Positions 1 to 9,616 are shown, numbered from the stretch's first letter. The stretch: DNA of 64,000 nucleotides from Pseudomonas viridiflava (GCA_900596015.1 UVIF01000012.1:186001-250000); one strand, 5' to 3'. Notes: generated from the letters alone by a model not told the origin. Made by a program: numbers and translations.

Positions 1-1251
1 GGTGCGTTCGCCGGTGCGATCCTTTCCCACGACTTCGTCGAGGCGGCACTGATGCGTCGCGCCGGCTGGGGCGTATGGATTGCCTATGACCTGCCGGGCA
101 GCTATGAAGAACTGCCGCCCAACCTGCTCGACGAGCTCAAGCGCGATCGCCGCTGGTGCCACGGCAACCTGATGAACTTCCGCCTGTTCCTGGTCAAGGG
201 CATGCACCCGGTTCACCGGGCGGTATTCCTGACCGGCGTGATGTCGTACCTGTCGGCACCGTTGTGGTTCTTCTTCCTGGTGCTGTCCACCGCGCTGCTG
301 GCGGTGAACACGCTGATGGAGCCGACCTACTTCCTGGCGCCGCGTCAGCTGTACCCGCTATGGCCGCAATGGCATCCGGACAAGGCGGTGGCGCTGTTCT
401 CCACCACCATCGTGCTGCTGTTCCTGCCCAAGCTGCTGAGCATCATCCTGATTTGGGCCAAGGGCGCGAAAGAATACGGCGGCCGTTTCAAGGTCACCTT
501 GTCGATGCTGCTGGAAATGCTGTTCTCGATGCTGCTGGCGCCAGTGCGCATGCTGTTCCACACCCGCTTCGTGCTTGCCGCATTTCTGGGTTGGGCCGCG
601 ACCTGGAACTCGCCGCAGCGTGACGACGACTCCACGCCGTGGAGCGAGGCGATCAAGCGTCATGGCTCGCAGACGCTGCTGGGCGCGGCCTGGGCTGCCC
701 TGGTGATCTGGCTGAACCCCAGCTTCCTGTGGTGGCTGACTCCGATCGTGGGTTCGCTGATGCTGTCGATCCCGGTATCGGTGATTTCCAGCCGGACCAA
801 TCTGGGCATGCAGGCACGCGATGAGAAGCTGTTCCTGATTCCCGAGGAGTACGACACGCCGCAGGAGCTGCTGTCCACCGATCGCTACACCCAGGCAAAC
901 CGTGATAACGCGCTCAAGGATGGGTTCGTGCGCGCCGTTGTCGATCCGCGCCAGAATGCCTTGGCCTACGGCCTGGGCACGGCGCGGCACGGCAAGGCTG
1001 CGCCGATCGAAAGCATGCGCGCGCAGTGGGTGCATCAGGCACTGGAGGGTGGCCCGCAGAAGCTCGACAACAGCACGCGCATGTCGCTGCTCAGTGATCC
1101 GGTAGCGATCTCGCGTCTGCACGAGCATGTCTGGGCCGATCAGAACGTCGCGTGGCTGGAAGCGTGGCGTCAGTCCAAGCAGGCGGAACGGCAGTCGCCG
1201 GCTGTGCCAACGCTGGACACCGCTTCGGCGGCAGGCTTGCAGAACGCCTGA
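1..1251 (+). CDS. opgH: Glucans biosynthesis glucosyltransferase H, C-terminal part (5' end outside window)
   Basis: Only the last 416 codons are present; the reading frame is open from base 1. OpgH (MdoH) is the inner-membrane glycosyltransferase that polymerises the glucose backbone of osmoregulated periplasmic glucans, with OpgG. Visible are the [16 protein letters not shown] stretch, the RRWCHGN motif typical of processive family 2 transferases (the QxxRW-like RDRRWCHGN region), and several membrane segments (about residues 75-110, 130-165, 205-255) followed by a cytoplasmic tail. Family identity is clear from these segments. Its final codons (GGCGGCAGGCTTGCAG onward, to the TGA) are the first copy of a tandem repeat that continues downstream, so the extreme C-terminus may have been shaped by the repeat. 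opgG would be expected upstream, outside the window. Confidence 0.95.
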   Translation, partial: GAFAGAILSHDFVEAALMRRAGWGVWIAYDLPGSYEELPPNLLDELKRDRRWCHGNLMNFRLFLVKGMHPVHRAVFLTGVMSYLSAPLWFFFLVLSTALLAVNTLMEPTYFLAPRQLYPLWPQWHPDKAVALFSTTIVLLFLPKLLSIILIWAKGAKEYGGRFKVTLSMLLEMLFSMLLAPVRMLFHTRFVLAAFLGWAATWNSPQRDDDSTPWSEAIKRHGSQTLLGAAWAALVIWLNPSFLWWLTPIVGSLMLSIPVSVISSRTNLGMQARDEKLFLIPEEYDTPQELLSTDRYTQANRDNALKDGFVRAVVDPRQNALAYGLGTARHGKAAPIESMRAQWVHQALEGGPQKLDNSTRMSLLSDPVAISRLHEHVWADQNVAWLEAWRQSKQAERQSPAVPTLDTASAAGLQNA

Positions 1252-1590
1252 CCGCGTTGGCCTCATTCGCGGGCAGAGCCCGCTCCCACAAGTAGCAAAA
1301 GCACTCCTGTGGGAGCGGGCTCTCCGGCGGCAGGCTTGCAGAACGCCTGACCGCGTTGGCCTCATTCGCGGGCTCTCCGGCGGCAGGCTTGCAGCACGCC
1401 TAATCGTGTTGGCCTCATTCGCGGGCATAGCTCGCTCCCACAAGTAGCAAAAGCACTCCTGTGGGAGCGGGCTCTCCGGCGGCAGGCTTGCAGAACGCCT
1501 GACCGTGTTGGCCTCATTCGCGGGCAGAGCCCGCTCCCACAAGTAGCAAAAGCACTCCTGTGGGAGCGGGCTCTGCCCGCGAATGCTGCA
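1226..1590. repeat. Tandem repeat of opgH 3' end plus type I REP palindrome
   Basis: Four head-to-tail copies begin at 1226, 1325, 1378 and 1477. Three are about 99 bp; the second is 53 bp and lacks the palindrome. Each copy starts with the opgH terminal codons and stop (CGGCGGCAGGCTTGCAG...) and goes on into a REP pair: AGAGCCCGCTCCCACA, a 17-nt spacer, then its exact inverse TGTGGGAGCGGGCTCT. The third copy has several point differences, so it is older or has diverged. The array fills most of the 489-base gap between opgH and the next gene. It probably also acts as the transcription end of opgH. Confidence 0.9.
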
Positions 1591-1651
1591 CCTCGATATT
1601 CCTGCCATGCCCCCCAACAGTGCCACCTGGCACTCATTTCATCGCCAAACT

Positions 1652-1679
1652 TTGTTCAACCCCCCGTTTGAGTTAGGAT
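1652..1679 (+). promoter_or_regulatory. Weak sigma-70-like promoter candidate before the ABC transporter operon
   Basis: TTGTTC (1652-1657) and TAGGAT (1674-1679) are separated by 16 bp, about 60 bases before the ATG at 1741. A short hairpin (GCACC, then GGTGC, 1681-1697) lies just downstream. The match to consensus is only partial, so this is a guess. Confidence 0.3.
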
Positions 1680-1740
1680 CGCACCCCGAAATGGTGCGCC
1701 CAGGCTTGGTCGTGCCCGAAGTTGGCTAGGGGAATTGGTG

Positions 1741-2538
1741 ATGAACAAGTATCTGTCGCGGCTGCTGCTCGGCGTCATGGCCATGGCGGTCGTGGGCTCG
1801 GCGCAAGCGGGCGCTATCGACGAAGCGGTCAAGCGCGGCACTTTGCGCGTGGGCATGGACCCGACCTACATGCCGTTCGAAATGACCAACAAGCGTGGCG
1901 AAATCATCGGTTTCGAAGTCGACCTGCTCAAGGCCATGGCCAAGTCCATGGGCGTCAAGCTGGAGCTGGTATCGACCAGCCTGGATGGCATCATTCCAGC
2001 GCTGATGACCGACAAGTTCGACATGATCGGCAGCGGCCTGACCCTGACCCAGGAGCGCAACCTGCGTATCAACTTCAGCGATCCGTTCATCGTCGTCGGC
2101 CAGACCCTGCTGATCCGCAAGGAATTGGCCGACAAGGTCAAGACCTACAAGGACCTGAACTCGCCGGACTACCGCATCACCTCCAAGGTCGGCACGACCG
2201 GCGAGTTCGTGGCGCGCAAGTTGATCGCCAAGGCGCAGTACCACGGCTACGACAACGAGCCTGAAGCGGTACTCGACGTGGTCAACGGCAAGGCTGACGC
2301 GTTCATCTACGATTCGCCCTACAACGTAGTGGCGGTGGACAAGGTCGGCAACGGCAAGCTGGTCTACCTCGACGAGCCTTTTACCTACGAGCCTCTGGCG
2401 TTCGGCCTGAAGAAGGGCGACTACGACAGCCTCAACTTCATCAACAACTTCCTGCGCCAGGCCCGTGAAGACGGCAGCTACGACCGTATCCACAAGAAGT
2501 GGTTCGTGAGCAAGAACTGGCTCGACGAAATGCAATGA
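1741..2538 (+). CDS. Periplasmic substrate-binding protein of a polar amino-acid ABC transporter
   Basis: 265 residues, the usual length for family 3 solute-binding proteins (SBP_bac_3). Residues 1-23 form a signal peptide ending SAQA, so the mature protein starts at GAIDEAV. The mature part has the family's RVGMDPTYMPFE opening, GFEVDLLKAMA, the GLTLTQERN hinge region and the C-terminal KKWF. It would capture an amino acid or related small solute in the periplasm for the permease and ATPase encoded next. ATG at 1741 is chosen because AGGGGAA (1728-1734) sits 6 bases before it; the frame also has a TTG at 1735 that is too close to this site. The substrate cannot be read from the sequence. Confidence 0.9.
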   Translation: MNKYLSRLLLGVMAMAVVGSAQAGAIDEAVKRGTLRVGMDPTYMPFEMTNKRGEIIGFEVDLLKAMAKSMGVKLELVSTSLDGIIPALMTDKFDMIGSGLTLTQERNLRINFSDPFIVVGQTLLIRKELADKVKTYKDLNSPDYRITSKVGTTGEFVARKLIAKAQYHGYDNEPEAVLDVVNGKADAFIYDSPYNVVAVDKVGNGKLVYLDEPFTYEPLAFGLKKGDYDSLNFINNFLRQAREDGSYDRIHKKWFVSKNWLDEMQ

Positions 2539-2613
2539 CTGCGCCTCTGACCAGACTCTCTCCGATGCGCGGGCCTGCCCCGCGCGGCGGTCTTCTAGCG
2601 GATTGAACCCCCT

Positions 2614-3576
2614 GTGATCAAACACCACAAAGCTCAATGGCCCTGGCACGGGCTCACCGCGCTGGTGCTCATCGGCCTGGCTTTCAGCTTGTACGCTGCC
2701 ACCTCGCGCATTTCCTATGAGTGGCACTGGAATCGCGTGCCGCAGTACTTCGTCTATCAGGCCGAGCAGCCGCAGCGCGCCGAAGGTTATGGCAGTGTCG
2801 AGCGGATCGCTCAGCAGGGTGGGCAGGCGCGGGTCACCTTGCGCGACGAAGACGGTGGCGAACAGGTCTTGCTGGTGGACAGCGGCAGTGTCGTGCTCGA
2901 AGAGGGCGATGACGTCTCCGAAGGCGACCAGATCGGCGTGGCGCGCCACTGGACTGCCGGACCGATTGCCTGGGGGCTGTGGACCACGCTGTGGCTGTCG
3001 CTGGTGTCCGGCGTGGCCGGCCTGCTGCTGGGCCTGGTGACCGGGCTGTGCCGGCTGTCGAGCAACCCCACCTTGCGCCATCTGTCGACGGTGTATGTCG
3101 AGCTGGTGCGGGGTACGCCGCTGCTGGTGCAGATTTTCATCTTCTATTTCTTCATCGGTACCGTGCTCAATCTGTCGCGCGAGTTCGCCGGGGTGGCGGC
3201 GCTGGCGCTGTTCACCGGTGCCTACGTGGCCGAGATCGTGCGCTCGGGCGTGCAGTCCATCGCCAAGGGGCAAGGTGAGGCCGCCCGCTCGCTTGGCCTG
3301 GATGCCGGACAGTCGATGCGTCACGTTATCCTGCCGCAGGCTTTCAAGCGCGTTCTGCCACCCCTGGCCGGGCAGTTCATCAGCCTGGTCAAGGACACGT
3401 CGCTGGTGTCGGTGATCGCCATTACCGAGCTGACCAAGAGCGGTCGCGAAGCCATCACCACGTCGTTCTCGACCTTCGAGATCTGGTTCTGCGTGGCGGC
3501 CCTGTACCTGGTCATCAATCTGCCGCTGTCGTATTTCGCCAGCCGGCTCGAGCGGAGGCTTGCGCAAAGTGATTGA
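2614..3576 (+). CDS. Amino-acid ABC transporter permease with an extra extracytoplasmic domain
   Basis: 320 residues, GTG start. Membrane segment about 12-30, then an unusually long hydrophilic stretch of roughly 80 residues (about 31-112) before the canonical His/Glu/Gln/Arg/opine-type permease core, which begins near [14 protein letters not shown]. The core has the polar amino-acid permease sequence [13 protein letters not shown] and the EAA loop [14 protein letters not shown] that docks the ATPase. The extra stretch is rich in short beta-like segments and ends [16 protein letters not shown], reminiscent of a barrel-sandwich (lipoyl-like) turn; this is my inference. One permease gene for the transporter implies a homodimer. 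It overlaps the ATPase gene by 8 bases. Confidence 0.9.
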   Translation: MIKHHKAQWPWHGLTALVLIGLAFSLYAATSRISYEWHWNRVPQYFVYQAEQPQRAEGYGSVERIAQQGGQARVTLRDEDGGEQVLLVDSGSVVLEEGDDVSEGDQIGVARHWTAGPIAWGLWTTLWLSLVSGVAGLLLGLVTGLCRLSSNPTLRHLSTVYVELVRGTPLLVQIFIFYFFIGTVLNLSREFAGVAALALFTGAYVAEIVRSGVQSIAKGQGEAARSLGLDAGQSMRHVILPQAFKRVLPPLAGQFISLVKDTSLVSVIAITELTKSGREAITTSFSTFEIWFCVAALYLVINLPLSYFASRLERRLAQSD

Positions 3577-4303
3577 AGTACGCGACCTGTTGAAGGTGTT
3601 CAATACCCGTGGCCAGGTGGTGCGCGCGGTCGATCAGGTGAGCACGCAGGTGGCCAGGGGCGAGGTACTGGTGGTACTGGGCCCTTCGGGCTCGGGCAAG
3701 TCCACCTTCCTGCGTTGCCTCAATGGCCTGGAGGCGTTCGATGAAGGCTCGGTGAGTATCGATGGCCTGCGCCTCGACGATCCCAAGACCAACATCAATG
3801 CCTATCGGCGCGAAGTCGGCATGGTGTTCCAGCACTTCAACCTGTTTCCGCACATGACCGTGCTGGAAAACCTGTGCCTGGCGCAGAAAGTGGTGCGCAA
3901 GCGCGGCAAGGCCGAGCGCGAGGCCAAGGCACGTGCGTTGCTGGCCAAGGTAGGCATCGGCGAGAAAGCCGATGCGTTTCCTTCACGGCTGTCCGGTGGC
4001 CAGCAGCAGCGCGTGGCCATTGCCCGGGCGCTGTGCATGGACCCCAAGGTGATGCTGTTCGACGAACCGACTTCGGCACTCGACCCGGAGATGGTCGGTG
4101 AGGTGCTGGAGGTGATGAAGACCCTGGCCGAAGAAGGCATGACCATGGTGTGCGTCACTCATGAAATGGGCTTCGCCCGTGAAGTGGCGGACCGTGTGCT
4201 GTTCTTCGACCACGGCCGTTTGCTGGAAGACGCGCCCCCTGCAGAGTTCTTCGACGCACCGAAGGACCCGAGGGCACAGGCGTTTTTGCGGCAGGTGTTG
4301 TAG
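3569..4303 (+). CDS. Amino-acid ABC transporter ATP-binding protein
   Basis: 244 residues. Walker [10 protein letters not shown] near residue 34, Q-loop VFQHFNLF, signature [14 protein letters not shown], Walker [14 protein letters not shown] and switch histidine in CVTHEMGFA are all intact, matching the GlnQ/ArtP/HisP group. It powers the transporter formed with the two genes upstream. The start is set at GTG 3569, 10 bases after GGAGG (3554-3558); a TTG at 3560 in the same frame is only one base from that site. The protein would begin [11 protein letters not shown], which fits relatives. The last 14 bases, including the TAG, recur twice in the repeat array that follows. Confidence 0.93.
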   Translation: MIEVRDLLKVFNTRGQVVRAVDQVSTQVARGEVLVVLGPSGSGKSTFLRCLNGLEAFDEGSVSIDGLRLDDPKTNINAYRREVGMVFQHFNLFPHMTVLENLCLAQKVVRKRGKAEREAKARALLAKVGIGEKADAFPSRLSGGQQQRVAIARALCMDPKVMLFDEPTSALDPEMVGEVLEVMKTLAEEGMTMVCVTHEMGFAREVADRVLFFDHGRLLEDAPPAEFFDAPKDPRAQAFLRQVL

Positions 4304-4562
4304 CCCCAGGTTCCTGCGCCGATCCGCAGACCGCTTTCGCGGGCAGAGCCCCGCTCCCACAGGAGTACGGCAGGTGTTGTAGTTGTGCTGCCTGTCTGGC
4401 TGTGGGACCGCTTTCGCGGGCAGAGACCCGCTCCCACAGGAGTACGGCAGGTGTTGTAGTTGTGCTGCCTGTCTGGCTGTGGGACCTCTTCGCGGGCAGA
4501 GACCCGCTCCTACAAGATCGCTGCAGGCTCCTGTGGGAGCGGGTCTCTGCCCGCGAAGAGGC
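4290..4562. repeat. Type I REP array carrying copies of the ABC ATPase gene's 3' end
   Basis: The terminal GGCAGGTGTTGTAG of the ATPase gene (4290-4303) is repeated exactly at 4369-4382 and 4446-4459, inside tandem units of 79 and 77 bp that each contain a REP core (TTCGCGGGCAGAG...CCGCTCCCACAGG). The array ends with an inverted REP (about 4534-4562, TGTGGGAGCGGGTCTCTGC), so the final pair (4486-4562) can fold into a long hairpin between the two convergent genes and may end transcription from both sides. No gene lies in this gap. Confidence 0.88.
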
Positions 4563-4585
4563 CCTCAGGCTCAACCCAGCCAGGG

Positions 4586-6502
4586 TCAGACCTTGAATTG
4601 ACCCACCAGCCCCTGCAGATGTGTCCCCAGCCGCGCCAGCTCGATGCTTGACGCCGCCGTTTCCTCGCTGGCCGCCGATGTCTGCTCGGAAACGTCGCGC
4701 ACGTTGAGCACGCTGCGGTTGATCTCTTCGGCCACTACACTCTGTTGCTCCGCCGCGGCGGCGATCTGCTGGTTCATCGCCTGGATCGTCGACACGGTAC
4801 GGGTAATGTCGCTCAACGACTCACCGGCACGTCGAGCCAGTTGCACACTGCTGTCGGTCATCGCGCGGCTACTGTCCAGTGCGCTGGAAACTTGATGGGT
4901 ACCCGTTTGCAGCGAAGCGATCAGCGACTGGATCTCTTCGGTCGATTGCTGGGTGCGCTGGGCCAGGCTGCGCACTTCATCGGCCACCACGGCAAATCCA
5001 CGACCCGCCTCGCCGGCACGGGCTGCCTCGATTGCCGCGTTCAGAGCCAACAGGTTGGTCTGCTGCGCCACCGACTTGATCACGTCGAGCACGCCGCCGA
5101 TCTTGCTGCTTTCCTGCTTCAAGTGATTCATGGCTTCGCTGGAGTGCAGCACCTCGGCGGCCAGCCGCTCGATCTGGCCCACGGCCTGGCTCACCACCCG
5201 ATCTCCTTCACGCGCCTGCTGATCGGCAGCCACTGCAGCTTCCGAGGCTTCCTCGGCGTTGCGCGCCACTTCCTGCACCGTCGCCGCCATTTCATTCATG
5301 GCCGTGGCCACCTGATCGGTTTCGACTTTCTGCGCGTTGACGCCAGCGCTGGTCTGCTCGGTGACCGCAGAAAGCTCCTCGGCGGCACTGGCCAGCTGCG
5401 TGACACCCTCGCTGATGCCACCTACCAGTTCGCGCAGGTTCAGGGTCATGCGCTGCAGGGCCAGTTGAACCTGGCCAAGTTCGTCACGTCGGGTGATGGC
5501 AGGCGACTGCCGCAGGTCTCCGGAAGCAACGCGTTCGACGCTCGCCAGAGTCTGCCGCAACGGGCCGACGATCTGTGCGGTGATCACCCATGCCGCGGCG
5601 ATACCGAGCAATGTGGCCAAGGCCGCTGCAATGGCCAGCCACGCTTTGGCCTGGGCCGTGTCGGCATCGCGCCTGGCCGTCTGCGAGTCGCCCAGTCGGT
5701 CGCTGAGCCCGAGCAAGGTGGTGCCCAATGCCGTCATCTTGTCGATGCTCTGCATAGTGGCCTGCTGGTTTTCGCTGAATTGCGCCACCGCCGCGCGATA
5801 GGCACGCAGGGACTCGCCGGCCTGTTGCAGCCGACCGGTGAACTCGCCGGAGACACTGGCCCCCGCAGCGGCAACCGAAGCGATCGCCTGGTCGATGGCC
5901 GCCAGCGCTGGTTGGCGTGCTTCGTCCTTGGCGCTATAGGTGTAGCCACGCACTTGAAAGCGCGCCTGCTGGATCAGCCGGCTGGTTTCCACCAGGGTGC
6001 TGTAGGCCGTCAGCTCGCCCTGGCTCAGCAGCGCTGCCTGGGCCTGATTGACTTCGGCCACGGCGCGGTCGGCGGTGCTGCCCAATTGGCTGCGGGCTGC
6101 CTCGCGACCCTGGATCGACGCCAGCGATGCGGCGAATTCCCGGCGATAGGCCTGGGTGGCGGCTATTTCCTGCTCGACGAGCGCGATGTCTTCGGCCTGC
6201 ACCAGAGTGTGCTGGGCGGCCGCAAGATCGGTATCGAGCTGGTCGAGAAGACGGGTGACATTGTCGGCACCGGAACTGCCTTTCTGCAGTTCGAACGACT
6301 GAGCGGCGATGCGCAGGTCACGCATGCGGTCGTCGAGTATGGAAATGCTGGTGATCTTGTCGGCGCGCTCGATCAGGCGGGTCAGGCCAGACCAGCCCGT
6401 GGCGGCAATCAAAAGAGTAAGCAGTAGCACCACACCGAAACCAATCCCCAGTTTCAGGTTGACGCTCAGATTGCCCAGGTAGCGGGCAAAGGTGTTGGAC
6501 AT
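4586..6502 (-). CDS. Methyl-accepting chemotaxis protein with a large helical periplasmic sensor
   Basis: 638 residues. TM1 about residues 17-36, a periplasmic domain of about 245 residues, TM2 about 284-306, a HAMP domain, and a long cytoplasmic coiled coil with the strictly conserved tip (QQTNLLALNAAIEAARAGE, then GRGFAVVADEVR) that contacts CheA and CheW. Paired Gln/Glu sites on the flanking helices are candidates for methylation by CheR and CheB. The periplasmic part is predicted all-helical and of helical bimodular (HBM) size. Its position next to rsmE and tatC matches, from memory, P. aeruginosa PA5072 (McpK, an alpha-ketoglutarate sensor). That match is by synteny only, so the ligand is not certain. 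Confidence 0.92.
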   Translation of the reverse strand: MSNTFARYLGNLSVNLKLGIGFGVVLLLTLLIAATGWSGLTRLIERADKITSISILDDRMRDLRIAAQSFELQKGSSGADNVTRLLDQLDTDLAAAQHTLVQAEDIALVEQEIAATQAYRREFAASLASIQGREAARSQLGSTADRAVAEVNQAQAALLSQGELTAYSTLVETSRLIQQARFQVRGYTYSAKDEARQPALAAIDQAIASVAAAGASVSGEFTGRLQQAGESLRAYRAAVAQFSENQQATMQSIDKMTALGTTLLGLSDRLGDSQTARRDADTAQAKAWLAIAAALATLLGIAAAWVITAQIVGPLRQTLASVERVASGDLRQSPAITRRDELGQVQLALQRMTLNLRELVGGISEGVTQLASAAEELSAVTEQTSAGVNAQKVETDQVATAMNEMAATVQEVARNAEEASEAAVAADQQAREGDRVVSQAVGQIERLAAEVLHSSEAMNHLKQESSKIGGVLDVIKSVAQQTNLLALNAAIEAARAGEAGRGFAVVADEVRSLAQRTQQSTEEIQSLIASLQTGTHQVSSALDSSRAMTDSSVQLARRAGESLSDITRTVSTIQAMNQQIAAAAEQQSVVAEEINRSVLNVRDVSEQTSAASEETAASSIELARLGTHLQGLVGQFKV

Positions 6503-6631
6503 GATGAAGCTCCCTGACAGGCCGACAGCGTGATTGTCGGCAGTTCAGGGGCATCGGCGGGTGCTGCCGAAACTCGATAGTGGCTAAGTGATGTAACCCA
6601 CCGGGAATCGTCAAGCCTGGACGACGGTGAG

Positions 6632-7339
6632 TCAGAACAGCCGCGCCAGCAGCACCGCCACGGCAGTTTCAACCCGCAGGATACGCTCGCCCAGCTGCAC
6701 GGGCTGCAAACCTGCGAGGCCCAGCAGGTCGACCTCGTAGGGAATCCAGCCACCTTCCGGGCCGATCGCCAGGGTCACTGGCTGCTCCGGATGACGCGGG
6801 CAGGGCGGGTAGTCGCCCGGATGCCCGACCAAGCCCAGGGTGCCGGCGCTCAGAGCAGGCAGGCGATCCTCGACGAAGGGCTTGAAGCGCTTCTCGATCA
6901 GCACTTCCGGGAGCTGAGTATCACGTGCCTGTTCCAGGCCCAGGATGAGCTGCTCGCGAATGGCGGACGGCTCGAGAAAAGGGGTTTGCCAGAAACTCTT
7001 CTCGACCCGATAGCTGTTCACCAAAACTACCTTGGCCACGCCCATGGTGGCAATGGTCTGGAACACCCGGCGAAGCATTTTCGGGCGCGGCAGCGCGAGG
7101 ATCAGGGTCAGCGGCAGTTTGGCCGGCGGGGGTTGGTCGAGCACCACGGTGAGTTCGGCCTCGTGATCTTCCAGCCTTGTGACCTGGGCAAGCCCCATCA
7201 AGCCATCGACCTTGCCTACCCGCAGGCTGTCGCCCAGTTCGACCCGGTGCACGGCCTGCATGTGGGTAAAACGCCGATCACGCAGCACCACCTTGTCCGG
7301 CGCGATGAAATCGGCCGTTTCGAGCAGCAACAGGTTCAT
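6632..7339 (-). CDS. rsmE: 16S rRNA (uracil-1498-N3)-methyltransferase
   Basis: 235 residues. The N-terminal part ([12 protein letters not shown]...[11 protein letters not shown]) is the PUA-like RNA-binding domain and the C-terminal part is a SPOUT methyltransferase with the trefoil-knot SAM loop LAIGPEGGW near residue 190 and [15 protein letters not shown] at the end. It methylates U1498 in the decoding region of the small ribosomal subunit. Its ATG overlaps the tatC stop in an ATGA, so translation is likely coupled and it is the last gene of the ubiE-to-rsmE run. Confidence 0.93.
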   Translation of the reverse strand: MNLLLLETADFIAPDKVVLRDRRFTHMQAVHRVELGDSLRVGKVDGLMGLAQVTRLEDHEAELTVVLDQPPPAKLPLTLILALPRPKMLRRVFQTIATMGVAKVVLVNSYRVEKSFWQTPFLEPSAIREQLILGLEQARDTQLPEVLIEKRFKPFVEDRLPALSAGTLGLVGHPGDYPPCPRHPEQPVTLAIGPEGGWIPYEVDLLGLAGLQPVQLGERILRVETAVAVLLARLF

Positions 7340-8124
7340 GCCTGGGTCGCGGGCGGCTGGCCGTTGCTGTCATCGTCTTCGGCGGGTTCGTCACCGCGCT
7401 TGCGGATCAGGGCACCGAACAGGATGCCGATCTCGAACAGCAACCACATCGGCACGGCCAACAGAGTCTGCGAGAAGATATCCGGCGGGGTCAGAATCAT
7501 GCCAACCACGAAGCAGCCGATGATCACGTACGGGCGGATCTTGCGCAGGTACTTGACGTCGACGACGCCGATCCACACCAGCAGTACCACGGCCACCGGA
7601 ATCTCGAACGCCACCCCGAAGGCGAAGAACAGCGTCATGACGAAATCGAGGTAACTGGCGATGTCGGTGGCCATGGTCACGCCCACGGGCGTGGCACTGG
7701 CGAAGAACTTGAAGACCAGCGGGAACACCAGAAAGTAGGCAAAGGCCATCCCGGCATAGAACAGGAAGATGCTCGACACCAGCAGCGGTATGGCAATGCG
7801 TTTCTCGTGCTTGTACAGGCCCGGCGCGATGAAGCCCCAGACCTGATGCAGGATGATCGGCACGGCCAGGAACAGCGAGACCATCATGGTCAGCTTGAAT
7901 GGCGTGAGAAACGGCGAGGCCACGTCGGTGGCGATCATCGTTGCGCCTTCAGGCAGGTACTCGCGCAGCGGCGCCGACACCAGGGTGTAGATCTGTTGGG
8001 CAAACGAAAACAGCCCGGCGAAGACCAGGAATATCACGGCAACGCAACGCAGCAGGCGCGTGCGCAATTCGGTCAGGTGCGAAACCAGCGGCATGGGCTG
8101 GTCGTTTTCCGGAATTTCGCTCAT
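7336..8124 (-). CDS. tatC: Sec-independent protein translocase TatC
   Basis: 262 residues with six membrane helices, the normal TatC size. The cytoplasmic N-terminus carries the signal-peptide-binding [12 protein letters not shown] segment with its conserved glutamate. TatC is the receptor for twin-arginine signal peptides in the inner membrane and works with TatA and TatB encoded immediately upstream. The ATG overlaps the end of tatB by 4 bases and the stop overlaps rsmE by 4 bases. Confidence 0.97.
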   Translation of the reverse strand: MSEIPENDQPMPLVSHLTELRTRLLRCVAVIFLVFAGLFSFAQQIYTLVSAPLREYLPEGATMIATDVASPFLTPFKLTMMVSLFLAVPIILHQVWGFIAPGLYKHEKRIAIPLLVSSIFLFYAGMAFAYFLVFPLVFKFFASATPVGVTMATDIASYLDFVMTLFFAFGVAFEIPVAVVLLVWIGVVDVKYLRKIRPYVIIGCFVVGMILTPPDIFSQTLLAVPMWLLFEIGILFGALIRKRGDEPAEDDDSNGQPPATQA

Positions 8125-8597
8125 GGGGCCCGCGGTGGCTGTGTAGGTTCATTGGAGGATACGGGTATGGCAACAGCCTGAGCGCCGCTCGTGTCACGAT
8201 CAACCACCGCCGGTGTTGGCGCTGCAGTGGCCACGGTAACAGGCGACACATCAGCGCTGACCGCATCGCGATCAAGCACCGGCTGCGCCTGGGCGCCAGG
8301 TGGAATCGGATCGGCCAGCGGTGCGGGTGGCTCGCTCGGACGCGCAGCGCGCTGCGGATCGAGGATCTTGCGCGCCTGCTCTTCGAGCGAAAGCACGTGC
8401 TCGTTGTGCAGTTGACGACGGATTTCGTCGGCGCCTATCTCGCGTTCCACTTCGGTCTTGATCGCGTTGAAGCTGCGTTTCAGGCGCCCGATCCACAGCC
8501 CTGCGGTGCGCGCGGCACCGGGCAGTCGCTCAGGGCCCAGCACCAACAGGGCGATGAGGCCCACGAGCATGAGTTCGCTGAAGCTGATACCGAACAT
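8121..8597 (-). CDS. tatB: Sec-independent protein translocase TatB
   Basis: 158 residues. One N-terminal membrane helix ([20 protein letters not shown]) followed by the family's [18 protein letters not shown] amphipathic helix, then a long charged helical stretch and a variable Pro/Ala-rich tail. TatB pairs with TatC in the substrate-recognition complex. Starts three bases after the tatA stop and overlaps tatC. Confidence 0.96.
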   Translation of the reverse strand: MFGISFSELMLVGLIALLVLGPERLPGAARTAGLWIGRLKRSFNAIKTEVEREIGADEIRRQLHNEHVLSLEEQARKILDPQRAARPSEPPAPLADPIPPGAQAQPVLDRDAVSADVSPVTVATAAPTPAVVDRDTSGAQAVAIPVSSNEPTQPPRAP

Positions 8598-8600
8598 TGA

Positions 8601-8861
8601 TCAGTCTTTCCTGATGGGTTCTTCGACTTTCTGATGCTGGCCGTCGAGGGTATGCGGCGGAGTCAGCGGCGAGCTGGCCTGCGGGTGCACCGGCTGTGTC
8701 GGCTGCTCGGCCGCCGGTTTGTCGTCGTCGTTCATGGCCTTGCGAAAGCCCTTGATCGATTCACCGACGTCGGTGCCCAGGTTCTTGAGTTTCTTGGTGC
8801 CGAAGACCAGTACCACGACAATCAGGATGACGATCCAGTGTTTCCAATCAAACAGACCCAT
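8601..8861 (-). CDS. tatA: Sec-independent protein translocase TatA
   Basis: 86 residues. N-terminal membrane helix ([12 protein letters not shown]) directly followed by the [20 protein letters not shown] hinge and amphipathic helix that define TatA, then a short acidic, Pro/Gln-rich tail. TatA oligomers form the protein-conducting part of the Tat system. It lies 25 bases after hisE and begins the tatABC trio. Confidence 0.97.
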   Translation of the reverse strand: MGLFDWKHWIVILIVVVLVFGTKKLKNLGTDVGESIKGFRKAMNDDDKPAAEQPTQPVHPQASSPLTPPHTLDGQHQKVEEPIRKD

Positions 8862-8886
8862 GATTCAACTCCTCCAAAAAGACATT

Positions 8887-9222
8887 TCAGGCTGACGGCA
8901 GGCGGGCGGCTTTCTCATCGTGACCGGACAGGCCGAATCGGCGATCCAGCTCATCGAGTACAGCCTGTGGGTGTTGGCCCAGTTGTGCAAGCATGACCAG
9001 GCTATGGAACCACAGATCGGCGGTTTCGTAGATGACATCGCTGCAGTCGCCGCTGTGGGCGGCATCCTTGGCGGCAATGATGGTCTCGATCGATTCTTCG
9101 CCGAGCTTTTCCAGAATCTTGTTCAATCCCTTGGCGTACAGGCTGGCGACATACGAGCTGTCGGCGCTGGCGCCCTTGCGTTCTTCGAGCACCGCAGCGA
9201 CGCGGTCCAGAGTGTCATTCAT
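8887..9222 (-). CDS. hisE: Phosphoribosyl-ATP pyrophosphatase
   Basis: 111 residues from ATG 9222; an in-frame ATG at 9228 would add two residues, but relatives begin at the M-N/S-DTL position. Carries out the second step of histidine synthesis, PR-ATP to PR-AMP. The all-alpha NTP pyrophosphohydrolase fold is recognised by [13 protein letters not shown] and the E-x-x-D metal site [13 protein letters not shown]. It overlaps the end of hisI by 8 bases. In Pseudomonas hisI and hisE are separate genes, unlike the fused enterobacterial HisIE. Confidence 0.95.
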   Translation of the reverse strand: MNDTLDRVAAVLEERKGASADSSYVASLYAKGLNKILEKLGEESIETIIAAKDAAHSGDCSDVIYETADLWFHSLVMLAQLGQHPQAVLDELDRRFGLSGHDEKAARLPSA

Positions 9223-9616
9223 GGCCATGGCCTGCGGAATAGATGGCAGCGGGATCTTTCAGGACGGGGTCGACGACGGTCCATTGGCCGTTCTCGAAGA
9301 CCCGATAGAAGCAGCTTTGGCGGCCAGTGTGACAGGCGATGTCACCGAGTTGCTCGACGCTGAGCACGACCACGTCGGCATCGCAGTCCAGGCGCAGCTC
9401 GTGCAGTTTCTGCACGTGGCCGGATTCCTCGCCCTTGCGCCACAGCTTGCCACGCGACCGGGACCAGTAGATGGCCCGGTTTTCGGCAGCGGTCAATGCC
9501 AGTGCCTCGCGGTTCATCCAGGCCATCATGAGGATGCGCCCGGTGTGGTGATCCTGGGCAATCGCCGGCACCAGGCCGTCGCGGTCCCATTTGATCTCGT
9601 CCAGCCAGTCTTTCAT
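9215..9616 (-). CDS. hisI: Phosphoribosyl-AMP cyclohydrolase
   Basis: 133 residues. Third step of histidine synthesis, opening the purine ring of PR-AMP. Key residues are visible: [13 protein letters not shown], then [15 protein letters not shown] with the metal-binding aspartates, and the zinc/cysteine motif [10 protein letters not shown]. The start at 9616 gives [10 protein letters not shown], the usual beginning in this genus; an upstream ATG at 9631 would add five residues. Confidence 0.94.
   Translation of the reverse strand: MKDWLDEIKWDRDGLVPAIAQDHHTGRILMMAWMNREALALTAAENRAIYWSRSRGKLWRKGEESGHVQKLHELRLDCDADVVVLSVEQLGDIACHTGRQSCFYRVFENGQWTVVDPVLKDPAAIYSAGHGHE

Noticed and set aside
358-1626. 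A minus-strand frame with a repeated peptide ([17 protein letters not shown])
   Set aside because: The peptide repeat is just translation of the REP array; there is no start signal or known protein.
1636-1660. Sigma-54 promoter suggested by TGGCAC before the ABC operon
   Set aside because: TGGCAC occurs at about 1628 but the -12 GC element is not at the required spacing.
1726-3603. A 625-codon antisense frame across the ABC transporter genes
   Set aside because: Composition is typical of an antisense shadow (Gln/His/Arg-rich), and the sense genes have signal peptide, membrane and ATPase motifs.
4745-6427. A 560-codon plus-strand frame opposite the chemoreceptor gene
   Set aside because: Shadow of the chemoreceptor; it has no domain of its own.
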